The notes: a model not told the origin generated them from the sequence alone. A DNA stretch of 64,000 nt from Wolbachia endosymbiont (group B) of Hofmannophila pseudospretella (GCF_964028515.1 NZ_OZ034788.1:248001-312000); one strand, 5' to 3'. Positions 11,001 through 19,464 are shown, numbered from the stretch's first letter. A program made the numbers and translations.

Positions 11001-12537
11001 CTAAAGTATAAAGATAGTTTTCTGATCCCTTATTTTTAGCTTCTATTCCAATATATGTTGTGTCTTTTCTTTCACCAATAAGAAAACGACGATAACCATA
11101 CTGACCAGACTTATCTTCGTTATTCCTTCTATAATAGACAAAAGAAGATTTCTCCTCTCTTATAATTTCAATATTTTCATATAAATCTCTAAGGCTATAA
11201 TTTTTCTTTCCATACTTTACTATCTTGTCAGGTACCTCTTGCGAGTATTTATCAGAAATAAGAGCCTCAGCTATCCCTATACAATCCAATTTTTTCTTAT
11301 GCTCTTTCTGAGTGTAATATTCAATTATCTTATCTATAGTATCATCTGCTATCTTTGAAACATGATCAAAGCCTATTTTCTCAAACTGCATTTCAAAACT
11401 TTGAAAAATATTGCATCCAGCATCCACTAATATTTTTCTAAAATCCAGTCTATATCTTTTAAACGTCTCTATCATATCTGATAGACTAACAAAACTTTTT
11501 GTTTTTTTTGTTACATTACCTACTTTCAAAGATAATCTCATATTAGACACCATCCTTTCACCTGTATACGCTGAAATTCCAAAAATGCACCGAACAAACC
11601 CATCAATGTTAATTTCTTGTGGAAACATTCTTTTTTCTTGCCTCAGCATATTCCCAAATGCATCGTATGCAGCAAGTTTAATTTCGAATAACTGTACAAA
11701 ACTTATAACAAAACTTATCAAATTTGAATGCTCTATTTGGTAAAATTGATAATGCTGCTCTTCCTTATAAGATAAGTGTATTTTATTATAATATTTTCTC
11801 TGTTCATTATATATACGATCTTCTGAGCCTTTTTGAGATACTATTATCATAGTCTCTAGTAATTTAGATATTGTATATATTTCATATTCTCCGCCCCAAG
11901 CTCCAGGTACTTCCATACATTCTAAATAAGCTTCGAACATAAACTGCTGAAGTTGACTACATTCTTGCATCTTATCAAGCTCAGTGCGAATTCTCTTTAC
12001 TTCATCTTCATTAAAGAAATCAGGCTGGAGCTTATTAACATCAATATTATACTGCTTAATTTTTTTATCATTGAATTTACTTTTAAACTTTTCTTTAAAG
12101 ATACCTGTTATAAAATAACTTTCATTCCAACTTTCAAAAAAATCTGTCATATTAATTTTTGTTTCAAGTACTTCTCGGTTAGAATACATTGCATGAATGA
12201 CTTCAATACGGAATACTTTCGTTACTAACTTCCTTAGTGTGTTATTCCCATAAACATTTATATTGTCTTGTATTAGCTTTTGCATTGCCTGTACATCATA
12301 ACCTTCTTCAAATAGTTTTTTAAACCTCTTATAGAAAGCATAATCATCAAATTTTACGGGAGTTAAGTAAGCTAAAGCAACAGACCAAAATAAGCAATTA
12401 CCATCTCCTGGTACATCAACTTCTTTATACGAAACAAGAGGATGCATTATCTTAGCAATATCTTTCCTGTTATTCTCTTCAGCAATATCTATAGGAGTCT
12501 TTCCTTCATTATTTGAAATATCAACATGTGCTCCCAC
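8059..12537 (-). CDS. OTU-like protease / NB-ARC ATPase / TPR effector, larger 3' part of a frameshifted gene
   Basis: The 1492-residue frame starts inside an ankyrin repeat (GAHVDISNNEGKTPIDIA) that continues the frame ending at 12540, so both are one gene. An OTU-type cysteine protease domain follows: DVPGDGNCLFWSVA with Cys48, AWGGEYEI at 213-220 and IHLSYKEEQHYQF with His262. A basic linker leads to an NB-ARC/STAND ATPase: GRDEQIDEI, Walker A GPSGIGKT (714-721), FDCLFTSSD and GFPLAIKLA (856-864). The Walker B position reads CLFLFQGV without the usual aspartates. From about 1040 on there are TPR-like helical repeats. KRRKID near the C-terminus looks like a nuclear localisation signal. OTU proteases cleave ubiquitin chains in eukaryotes, so a host target is likely by inference. 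Confidence 0.85.
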   Translation of the reverse strand: MGAHVDISNNEGKTPIDIAEENNRKDIAKIMHPLVSYKEVDVPGDGNCLFWSVALAYLTPVKFDDYAFYKRFKKLFEEGYDVQAMQKLIQDNINVYGNNTLRKLVTKVFRIEVIHAMYSNREVLETKINMTDFFESWNESYFITGIFKEKFKSKFNDKKIKQYNIDVNKLQPDFFNEDEVKRIRTELDKMQECSQLQQFMFEAYLECMEVPGAWGGEYEIYTISKLLETMIIVSQKGSEDRIYNEQRKYYNKIHLSYKEEQHYQFYQIEHSNLISFVISFVQLFEIKLAAYDAFGNMLRQEKRMFPQEINIDGFVRCIFGISAYTGERMVSNMRLSLKVGNVTKKTKSFVSLSDMIETFKRYRLDFRKILVDAGCNIFQSFEMQFEKIGFDHVSKIADDTIDKIIEYYTQKEHKKKLDCIGIAEALISDKYSQEVPDKIVKYGKKNYSLRDLYENIEIIREEKSSFVYYRRNNEDKSGQYGYRRFLIGERKDTTYIGIEAKNKGSENYLYTLDSQDFKKIVKEVFNIINQEIQVPSTKIIQNCIVKIKSHIELEVSFLSNYILPYRQDRKKSFNVHMKSFKETAKLRESEKATNSKNRLDRAKKNSKIISLMEENLKKTSNSLYCQKVKKTFVSHTEAICQDYVNSSDLQCTSTARPRNLWSRIKVPSEKGLVSLFRKINLKDVCAPVGEFTGRDEQIDEIYEKLQEGAVAIVGPSGIGKTQLARKFVEENKGVYLHAYEVNTQDILSIESSFASLVRDRLSMCMERERNKERKKCLFLFQGVKKEDLKRILKIRGQRGGFDCLFTSSDLDYQDISEVSLDSLREKHAVQLVKRILEIVDGSQDEQIKALVGKLKGFPLAIKLAAACIKNKGSSPLGEAFGICEYLIQYEKFDQKLPRNTGQNEYARILQITSLISIEAIEEMYSGEEVFKILNAMAYFGCSEINPSVFLAWIRDEDELYSVFELLEQYSMIYSEEEDKYKVYIMHELIKKAIRSQLNIDEEKQILSCVIGLVSETEGGFLEVSHLLSLFEHSQKYDYLIGENKNFPCLVLSSLNKLCEYQKVINLASKSYELLTVDDGYSRLIKYEFACAQASLGWYNRALTIFLDLKKLEKTNGAFSPIALDKKILSTYLKQKNYKEALSYVKRNDFIVTRLFDEEALESIEEYLNVATIVAKIFVMQKKYTEAFTILYYVRQLRDEIFLERNDFKSHGDPYIYPSEAYEFYNLDEKYAYALACFFISQDRKKVTINERMLPCEEDLSPKLSIQALLEQLQDVLKNQEDSQYLQPAPYSIEENIDEGLRKTLSNRTLQYFKKVLKLQKDYEFSESAAIVLSVKFYIALLHSDLGERKRALQELQQLQEIQEEIIGISHPDTLETVDAIQKLFTRGEDRLIYLKNEIEKRESLLQFKRSDLNAQGVSILKEMYAKESSNYYPSVNTSSSEDLLSQDKRPLDIGNTQAKRRKIDNKQVSSYFNDVNVDLSYQQDAIVNLSCI

Positions 12538-12539
12538 TC

Positions 12540-13490
12540 TCAGTAAAAACTTAACAGTTTTTGACTCCCCCTTATAAGATAAGCAGCAATATGTAAAGGT
12601 GTATCATTATGTTCATTAACCTGAAAATTAATATCTAGCCTTGGACATACTTTGAAAAAATCTTGTAGCTTTACAACCTTCTCATTTTCTGAAAGACTAC
12701 AGTCTTCTATAACACTGGTAAATCTTTTGTGTAATTCCTCCACTGTATTTTTTAAAATTGGCTCAAAATGAAAACTTCCAATACTTAGTATATGTATAGT
12801 ATCTTTTTCATTGTAAATTTTTTTACTAAGAATTTCAGAGCTTAACACATTCTTTTGATAACCTTCACTATCAAGAATGTTATGTATAGGTACATTTTTT
12901 CCATCAATAGTGGTTGTTACTTCAATTAAATGCAATCTTATCTTATACTCATTACAAATCATTTTCCCCTCAATTTCAGGCCTGCCACATATAGGGGCTC
13001 GTAATCTACTTCCATACTTTAGGTCAGTTAATTCTTTATATAAGTGTGGTCTTTCATCTTTCATTTTCTCTATATCTTTAACAGTGTATTGCATGCCAAC
13101 CAAATAAGTCTCCCATAAGACATCATTATTAATCTCAGGCAATGGAAGTGCTATTGTAGTATTGCTAGAATTTTTAGTATCTTCTATAATTTTATCTTTC
13201 ATTTTTTCTTTATTGTTGAAAGCGTGCTTACCACAAACCTCTCTCAAAGATTTTACAGTACAGTTCACATCAGGTTTAATCTGTCTAAGACCTTGTACAA
13301 CTGAATCAAAAAAACAATCTTTCCCATCAATTGATTTTCCTATTGTAAAATCTTTTGGCAGCTTCAAGTCACTTTGAATGCTAGTACCTTCCCTTTGACT
13401 TTTTATTGACTTAGATTGACCAGATATTTGCTTAGAAAAACTTGAATTTTTTTCTGAATGATTTACAGAACACGATGCGCCATTGAACAT
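12540..13490 (-). CDS. OTU-like protease with ankyrin repeat, 5' part of the same frameshifted gene
   Basis: The 316-residue frame has an OTU-like protease core: GKDCFFDSVVQGL with Cys59 as the likely nucleophile and HILSIGSFHFEP with His241. It ends in an ankyrin repeat (NDTPLHIAAYLI) and then runs out of frame. In the -1 frame the repeat continues correctly as KGESKTVKFLLRVGAHVDI, which enters the 8059-12537 frame. The break is at a run of five G (minus strand, 12567-12571), so one lost base explains it. The whole gene would be about 1.8 thousand residues with two OTU domains. The aromatic/WGG block that is clear in the second OTU is poor here, so this domain may be degenerate. Confidence 0.78.
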   Translation of the reverse strand: MFNGASCSVNHSEKNSSFSKQISGQSKSIKSQREGTSIQSDLKLPKDFTIGKSIDGKDCFFDSVVQGLRQIKPDVNCTVKSLREVCGKHAFNNKEKMKDKIIEDTKNSSNTTIALPLPEINNDVLWETYLVGMQYTVKDIEKMKDERPHLYKELTDLKYGSRLRAPICGRPEIEGKMICNEYKIRLHLIEVTTTIDGKNVPIHNILDSEGYQKNVLSSEILSKKIYNEKDTIHILSIGSFHFEPILKNTVEELHKRFTSVIEDCSLSENEKVVKLQDFFKVCPRLDINFQVNEHNDTPLHIAAYLIRGSQKLLSFY

Positions 13491-14071
13491 AATGCAACCT
13501 TCAATACTGATTATATCAAATATAACACATTATGGTTAATAGAATTAGCTAAACAAGAGTTTTTTAGCATTTTATTTGAAATACATAGTTTATGCTTTTA
13601 AAACTTGAGTCAGTACTTACAAATAAACTTCTGTTTTTTTACTGCAGCGTACTCACTGCTCCTTTCTATTTCTAAATAAATTAATATTATTTTAATTTCA
13701 TACATCACTAAAAACTGAGTAATACATCCACTTTCAGCAACCAAAACTTCTGCCCGTGAGAAGTGTTCCTCTTGGAATCAATTGGTCTTCCAAACGATAC
13801 ATACGAACTTTTTTATATGGTGATTTTATTATACGCTGAAATCACCTATATTGCCTTACTTTCGCTAAATCTACATATGAACTGTTTTGCCTAACTTTGT
13901 TGTAAAAATTCCAAGCTTTTACTTTTAAAACGCCGCTTTTGTTTAAATTGTTCTCACAACAGTACGTACTTTTTTATGCTTTTGAGACACAAACAGTAAA
14001 CAAAAGAATTTGCTTCCACACTGGTTGCCATGGTATTTCTATAGAATATCTAATTTGCTAATAGCTCAAGA
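13491..14071. other. intergenic region of about 580 bases
   Basis: No convincing gene. It contains repeat copy iii near 13735-13805 and presumably the promoter of the OTU gene. Several short pieces such as TTTGTTTAAATTGTTCTCACAA suggest decayed sequence, but no protein similarity could be recognised in any frame. Confidence 0.5.
13735..13805 (+). repeat. diverged direct repeat, copy iii
   Basis: About 245 bases upstream of the OTU gene start. It shares GTGAGAAGTGTTC, GGTCTTCCAA and GATACATA with copy ii at corresponding positions. Its spacing from the start of the minus-strand gene is close to that of copy ii from its own gene. Confidence 0.45.
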
Positions 14072-14728
14072 TTAACCGTATGCAAAACTCTTGAGAAAAG
14101 AAAACGCACTAATTATAAGCTGTGGACCTTTTACTATTACAATAAGAGCAAATAATATTCCACACAAGGATACCAACACTCCAAGTATCGAGACAAGCCC
14201 GTCTTTATTCATAATACCAAGTGAAATAAGAGTCGTACCGATTGCTGGAATGAAGTGAGTCAACGGAAACGGATTGGCTATCACCAATACGCAAACCAGC
14301 ATTATAAATGCCAAAATCTTTTCACCTGGCCCACAGAAGATAAAAGACATTCTCGGTTTCATGAACTTTTCTATTTTTTTTAATGCAGGTAAAGTTTTTT
14401 TAACCACAAGGGCTAATGTTGAACGTTTAAAGGATTTCCTTTCCAACCAACGTGGCATCCAGGGAGAATGAAACCCAAGCAGAAGTTGTAATGAAAACAA
14501 GATTAAAGGTATAGAAAGAATAGTTGTATAACCAGGTGGAACCGGTATAGGCACCGATAGCGGCAAGGAGAAGATGATTATTAAAATACCAAAACCACGT
14601 TCTTGTAAAGCTGTTTTAATGTCAAACAATGTCACTTTATCACTATCAGCAGTACCAGTACCTGCAACCTCTTTTAGAATATCAGATGCTAATTTTTTAT
14701 CTTCAGTCAAATTCTTACCCCTTTTCAC
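14072..14728 (-). CDS. ExoD-like membrane protein
   Basis: The 218-residue protein matches the ExoD family: a short charged N-terminus, then ERGFGILIIIFSLPLSVPIP followed by VPPGYTTILSIPLILFSLQLL, and three or four further hydrophobic segments with ANPFPLTHFIPA. ExoD was first described in rhizobia for exopolysaccharide production and alkali tolerance; its biochemical role is unclear. It stands alone between two long non-coding gaps and likely has its own promoter. Confidence 0.85.
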   Translation of the reverse strand: MKRGKNLTEDKKLASDILKEVAGTGTADSDKVTLFDIKTALQERGFGILIIIFSLPLSVPIPVPPGYTTILSIPLILFSLQLLLGFHSPWMPRWLERKSFKRSTLALVVKKTLPALKKIEKFMKPRMSFIFCGPGEKILAFIMLVCVLVIANPFPLTHFIPAIGTTLISLGIMNKDGLVSILGVLVSLCGILFALIVIVKGPQLIISAFSFLKSFAYG

Positions 14729-15107
14729 AATTACCTTTTAACCAAACGACCCAATAATTAGCATAATCACTACTATAACACAACATCTATTCTTGATTTA
14801 ACTGATTCATTCCTCTTTGAATTTCATACTTATGGTCTTATCTGTTTCGATACAAATTTTCGTTATTAGAAGATAAATGAGGTATATTATGAATTTGCTT
14901 AAACTCTTCAATTATAGGCAAAAAGGCCCTTTATACTGTACTAATAATGGTATTAGCTACGTGCTTTAACGTTATTATAATATTTTGCATATAAACCTAT
15001 TTTATAAAAATTCACAATATGAATTAGTAAATAAATTATGTTTAAATCAGTTGCGTATATAGTAAATATAATGCATTGTGTGCCTTTGTTAATAGAAAGG
15101 TATAAGT
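14729..15107. other. intergenic region between divergent genes
   Basis: About 380 AT-rich bases separate the divergent exoD-like and coiled-coil genes, so both promoters should be here. AGAAAGG at 15097-15103 is the probable ribosome binding site for the start at 15108. No RNA gene or coding frame was recognised. Confidence 0.5.
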
Positions 15108-17366
15108 ATGCCTAGTTCAAGGCAGGTAGTACAATATAACTCATTTGATAGTAATAACCTTGAAGACACTACTTTGCCTTGCGTATTTAAAGATTTTACG
15201 ATTACTTCTGAAGAGATATTTGAGATTGGTAGTGAGGGTAACCAAGTAATAGATAATTCAGATGGTGAAATAGAAAGGCTGCAACAAGAAAACTTTGATC
15301 TCAAGAAAAATGAAAAGCTCTTGGAATGCTATAAAGGTATAGCGGAAGAGTATGATCAAGAAGTGAGTGAGCTCAGCAAGAAAAATCAGATCCTAGAAAA
15401 GAAAATTAAAGAGCTTGAAGCTCAATTACAAAGAAAAACAAGAGAATTAACTAAAAATGGCCAAGAAATTGAACAGCTAAAACAAGAAATAGAAAAAGTA
15501 TTATTGGACGTGAAGAATAAAAATGACATAATAGGGAACTTGGACAGCAAATTAGAAGATATGAAGAGTGAAATACAGATGATAGACAAAAAAAATGAAG
15601 AGTTACAGCAAAGGTTAAATTTGGTTGAATCTAACTCAAGTAGACTAAGAAAAGAAAGTGTAGTGCTGGTAGACAGTATAGAGGATTTGAAGAGTAATTA
15701 TGAAAACCAGATATTAGAAAAAGATAAGGAACTTAATGATGTAATAGGCCAGCTCTATGTTTATTTATCAGAGCGTGAAGAACTGTTTGCAGAATTTAGT
15801 TCATTGCAGAATGAAAATGAGAGTTTAAAACAGAAAAACTTCTATATTAGTAATGAAGTGTCTCTTGAAGATGAATTAAACAAAGAAAACGTAAGAAAAG
15901 AAATAGTAAGACCTCAGTCTACAACAAAAGTGGAAATGAGGCGTATCAATGATAATGATGACCAGGAATCAATATGGCTATATAGAGAAGCAGAAGATTA
16001 TCAAACAGGTGAAGATAAAAAACCTAAAAATACTAACTACGACATTGGAGTATGGAATGAAGATGACGATGAAAGTAGCGATGATCAAAAATCAACCTGG
16101 CTGTACGAAAAAGTAGAAAACAATCAAGATTATCGAACAAGTGAAGACAAAAACCTTGAAAACACTGATTACGATATTGAAGTATGGAATAAAGATGACG
16201 ATGAAAGTAGCAATGATCAGGAATCAACTAGTGAAAGTGACTATAATGTTAGCTATTGCTTTGATTATGATGAAATTGTTGGTAGGACCTACGGTCAACT
16301 AGTCTACAATGCAAACATAATACGTAAAAAAGATTCTTTTTCCTTAGCAAAAGTAAAATTAAGAGAAAGAGAAAGAGAAAAATATGAAAGTATTTGGCAA
16401 AAAATAGATAATATTCATGATGAATTGGATGCTTTGGGTAACTATGGTAATGAAGAGGATTATGAAGAGTGCAATAAAAGACTTGATAAAATTGTAAGCG
16501 AGGCGCTGAAACAAAGAGTAATGTTCACTCTTCCGTATAAAGCTAATATATCTTTAGTGGATCGCATAATTGATACATTGCAAAAGCTATATTTTTCTTA
16601 CGATACTACCCGAATTTATGGATTTTTAGATGAGAAAAAGATATTGCAAATAGTATCAAGAGGTGCGTCTTTAAATAGATTTAGCGATGAAGAACATGGC
16701 GATTTCGTGAACATAATTTGCTCAGATAGATACGCTCTAGATCAACGAGAAAAAATACTTTTAGAACTTAAGGACTTGGTGTACAAAAGTATCGTAGACG
16801 TAAGTGTAAAAACTGATGATCATGATTTTGAGTTAGAGATGGACAATGGACACTTTTGTATAAAATATCCAAAAGATAGTGTTGTCGAAGTTGCAAGAAT
16901 ATTCAACAATAAAAAAGCTAAAAATTTAGGTCTGGAAATTGGTATGCTTCAAGTTGGAGAAAGTATAGTTAGAGTTGAAAATGAAGAAGGAGTTAGGAAT
17001 TACACCGACATTTCGGAGGGTAGAATTGAAATGTCTTTTACTACTTACTTTGGGAAGGTCAGTGTTTATTTATCTCCTAGTGATAGAGATAATAATAAAA
17101 TAGAAGTAAAGCTCGCCAACGAAGAAAGCATAGCACGTTTTAGTAAGTTGGAGGATAAATCAAGTTTAGGGGGGAGCTGTCTTTTAGGAGGAAAAAATGT
17201 TTCTATAGGCATAGAAGATGGTTATTTTGAAATAAACAGTGACGTTTCTGAAGAGTTAGCTAAAACTATGAAACAGTCAGATTGTACAATAGAAAAATCA
17301 TATGTTCCATCTAGCTTTATGAAAGAAGCTTATTGCAATCAGTTAGTAAATGAAAGGGGAATTTAA
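15108..17366 (+). CDS. large coiled-coil protein with an acidic tandem duplication, function unknown
   Basis: The 752-residue protein is not a family I recognise. Residues about 45-270 form a long coiled coil (heptad pattern as in IERLQQENFDLKKNEKLLE). Then comes a very acidic stretch with two tandem units of about 45 residues, each with WLY..E and YDI.VWN.DDDESS.DQ (DNA about 15960-16225). The C-terminal third is globular and includes GLEIGMLQVGESIVRVENEE, faintly reminiscent of a PDZ-type strand-loop; this is weak. There is no signal peptide or membrane segment. It is a candidate secreted or structural protein; nothing around it points to a pathway. Confidence 0.75.
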   Translation: MPSSRQVVQYNSFDSNNLEDTTLPCVFKDFTITSEEIFEIGSEGNQVIDNSDGEIERLQQENFDLKKNEKLLECYKGIAEEYDQEVSELSKKNQILEKKIKELEAQLQRKTRELTKNGQEIEQLKQEIEKVLLDVKNKNDIIGNLDSKLEDMKSEIQMIDKKNEELQQRLNLVESNSSRLRKESVVLVDSIEDLKSNYENQILEKDKELNDVIGQLYVYLSEREELFAEFSSLQNENESLKQKNFYISNEVSLEDELNKENVRKEIVRPQSTTKVEMRRINDNDDQESIWLYREAEDYQTGEDKKPKNTNYDIGVWNEDDDESSDDQKSTWLYEKVENNQDYRTSEDKNLENTDYDIEVWNKDDDESSNDQESTSESDYNVSYCFDYDEIVGRTYGQLVYNANIIRKKDSFSLAKVKLREREREKYESIWQKIDNIHDELDALGNYGNEEDYEECNKRLDKIVSEALKQRVMFTLPYKANISLVDRIIDTLQKLYFSYDTTRIYGFLDEKKILQIVSRGASLNRFSDEEHGDFVNIICSDRYALDQREKILLELKDLVYKSIVDVSVKTDDHDFELEMDNGHFCIKYPKDSVVEVARIFNNKKAKNLGLEIGMLQVGESIVRVENEEGVRNYTDISEGRIEMSFTTYFGKVSVYLSPSDRDNNKIEVKLANEESIARFSKLEDKSSLGGSCLLGGKNVSIGIEDGYFEINSDVSEELAKTMKQSDCTIEKSYVPSSFMKEAYCNQLVNERGI
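15960..16225 (+). repeat. two-unit tandem duplication inside the coiled-coil gene
   Basis: The two units begin at the repeated GACCAGGAATCAA / GATCAAAAATCAA and end in GAAGATGACGATGAAAGTAGC / AAAGATGACGATGAAAGTAGC-type sequence. The duplication keeps the reading frame and adds an acidic DDDESS block in each unit. Confidence 0.6.
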
Positions 17367-17536
17367 AAATCAGGCTCAAATATTTCAAAAATAACCATTC
17401 AAAGCAGCATTTTTTATACAACTTCGTTTTCAATCTATCTGGAAAGAAGATATCAAGTATTCAAAGTCCAATTCGACAAATCCATAGTCCATTCTTCCTC
17501 TAGCTTTTTTATCACTAATCCAAAATTTAGGTATAA
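17367..17536. other. gap before the IS630 copy
   Basis: About 170 bases after the coiled-coil gene with no recognised gene; TAA immediately before TACC at 17537 matches the TAA after the far end of the inverted copy at 18746. Confidence 0.4.
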
Positions 17537-17646
17537 TACCAAATATCATAAATAAGTAGGCAAATAACTCACAGAACAAATAGTTTTGATCGAACTTTCC
17601 GTAATATTACGAATGAATGCACATATAGTATCCTCCAATAAACTAA
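17536..17646 (+). repeat. left arm of a perfect 111-bp inverted repeat
   Basis: It includes the IS630 left end and the last 33 or so codons of the transposase. The exact reverse complement is at 18637-18747, beyond the element's right tip; I found no mismatch in 111 bases. Confidence 0.85.
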
Positions 17647-18636
17647 CAGAGTCATATATTCTATTTTTAATGAGATTGTCTTTCAAATATTGCCATAAAC
17701 GCTCTACTGGATTTAACTCTGGTGAATATGGAGGTAAGTAGATTAAGGTAATATTTTGTGGTATTTTTAAACCTTTGGATCTATGCCATCCTGCACAATC
17801 CACAATAAGAAATGCCTCCCTTGTTCCTAAATATTGTGACATCTGCTCAAGGAATATATTCATACAATCAGTATTGACGTTTGGTGCGAATAAACTAGAA
17901 GTCTCTCCATTTCTAGGATTAACTGCACTATAGAGATAAAAGTTTTGCCTACCTAATTTCACCTTAACCTGTGTCCTAATGCCTTTTTTAAACCACCCGT
18001 GTCCAATCTTTGAATGTGTGCCAAACCGCGATTCATCGAAGAAAAATAGCTCTTTTTCGGGATACGTGACAATAGTTTCATTAAGATTTTTTTTTAAACT
18101 TTTCTTGTTTATTTTTATCCTGTTTATTGTGCACAGGCCTTGGAGTAATATACGAAAAACCTAACTTTTGCATCAGTCCATGTGCTGTAGACTTACTTAC
18201 CTCAATAGAAAACATTTTCTCAATTATGATTTTTAATTTCTTAGCCGTTAGGTTGGCTCCTTCTTCTGCTATGACATTTTTAATTTCTTCTTGCTGCTTG
18301 TAGCTCAACTTCGGCTTTACTCCACGTCCTGGTTGTATTTTAAACGCATCGACTCCTCCTTCCTTAAATCTTGTAATCCACTTCATCAATGTAGTTCTAG
18401 TAATTCGGTATATTTGAGCAACTTTTGTTATTCCATATTCTTTTCCAGATATTATTGCCTGTAATCTTCTTCCTATCTCTCCTCTTATTCCGTGCTTCTT
18501 TAATTCCAGGTTACACTTATTATATCATTCTTCTCCTATTGCTTTACTTTTTCCTGCCATAACTCCTCACTAATTCTTAAATTGTTCTATTTTAGAAATT
18601 TTTCTTTATTTGTCTATTTATTTTTAGGAATTGGTA
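17537..18636 (-). mobile_element. IS630-family element, copy 1 (1100 bp)
   Basis: It runs from TACCAAATATC to GGAATTGGTA; the other two IS630 copies in this window, measured with the same TACC...GGTA tips, are also 1100 bp. It carries one transposase on the minus strand, which is broken. Directly beyond its right tip lies an inverted copy of its own left 111 bases, and the whole unit (17537-18746) is flanked by TAA on both sides. Confidence 0.8.
17546..18560 (-). pseudogene. IS630-family DDE transposase, broken
   Basis: Read from ATG at 18560, the frame begins MAGKSKAIGEE and then meets TGA at 18525-18527. After that a helix-turn-helix region follows (GKEYGITKVAQIYRITRTTL). A second break lies at a run of nine A on the minus strand near 18090, where KFKKKS* must shift +1 to continue as NETIVTYPEKELFFFDESRF. 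The DDE core is then intact: FFDESRFG, VDCAGWHRS and NPVERLW. One frameshift could be programmed in this family, but the early TGA makes the copy dead. Confidence 0.8.
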
Positions 18637-18747
18637 TTAGTTTATTGGAGGATACTATATGTGCATTCATTCGTAATATTACGGAAAGTTCGATCAAAAC
18701 TATTTGTTCTGTGAGTTATTTGCCTACTTATTTATGATATTTGGTAT
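18637..18747 (-). repeat. right arm of a perfect 111-bp inverted repeat
   Basis: An inverted duplicate of 17536-17646. It starts exactly at the right tip of IS630 copy 1 and ends in GATATTTGGTAT, the element's left tip in reverse. It ends 64 bases before hsp20, so it may affect that promoter. Confidence 0.85.
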
Positions 18748-18811
18748 AAGGTATTGAAACTAACAAGTGGAATGATTACATAATGCACATATTAGTGAAA
18801 GGAGGTACAAC

Positions 18812-19267
18812 ATGAGTAATATAGTTCATTCAAATAAAAACAATAACCGTGATAACTTTAGTGTAAGAGGGTTACAAAGGGCCGTTGATGACATATTTGA
18901 TAGCTTCTTTACAGGATGGAATCCAGAGCTTTCCAGAAGAAGCAACAGTCTATTACCAGCTTGTGACTTTTATGAAACAAAGGAAAGCTATTGCCTCTCA
19001 TTAGAGTTACCAGGTATTTCCAAAGAAAGCATAGATATTAGTATATCTGGCGATAGCTTAATAGTGAAGGGTGAAAAGACATGTGATAACGAGTCAAAAG
19101 ATAAGCAGTTTTATCATCGAGAAAGGTACTATGGCTCTTTCTATAGGTCTATTCAGCTTCCAGTAAATGTGGAGCGAGATAAAGTATCTGCTAGTTTTTC
19201 AGATGGAGTATTACATGTAACCATACCTAAGTCAGAGAAACACATCAAGAAGATTGATGTAAAGTAA
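18812..19267 (+). CDS. small heat shock protein, Hsp20 family
   Basis: The 151-residue protein has an alpha-crystallin domain (about 45-150) with LPACDFYETKESYCLSLELP, GISKESIDISISGDSLIVKG, the GxLxV-like DGVLHVTIPK and a short C-terminal extension. These chaperones hold unfolding proteins until Hsp70 refolds them. A strong Shine-Dalgarno AAAGGAGG lies at 18797-18804. The inverted copy of the IS630 end stops 64 bases upstream, so its native promoter may have been displaced or replaced. Confidence 0.95.
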   Translation: MSNIVHSNKNNNRDNFSVRGLQRAVDDIFDSFFTGWNPELSRRSNSLLPACDFYETKESYCLSLELPGISKESIDISISGDSLIVKGEKTCDNESKDKQFYHRERYYGSFYRSIQLPVNVERDKVSASFSDGVLHVTIPKSEKHIKKIDVK

Positions 19268-19464
19268 CCAGTAAGTGGTAGCAGGCTTCTAGTTTGAGGC
19301 TTGCTATTTTGAATCATTATAGATAGAATATAATAAAGTTCTATTGTCTTTGCGTATTTGTTGTACAGATGGTGTAAGGCCTTTGTTGCGTTTAGGTGTT
19401 GTTAATAATCTATTAATGGTTCTTATGTTATAATCAAGTTTAGGGGCTTTAATAAGTACGGACT

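Noticed and set aside
12567..12571. Programmed -1 frameshifting in the OTU gene
   Set aside because: The codons ATA AGG GGG AGT do not form a standard X XXY YYZ heptamer in the zero frame, so a lesion is more likely.
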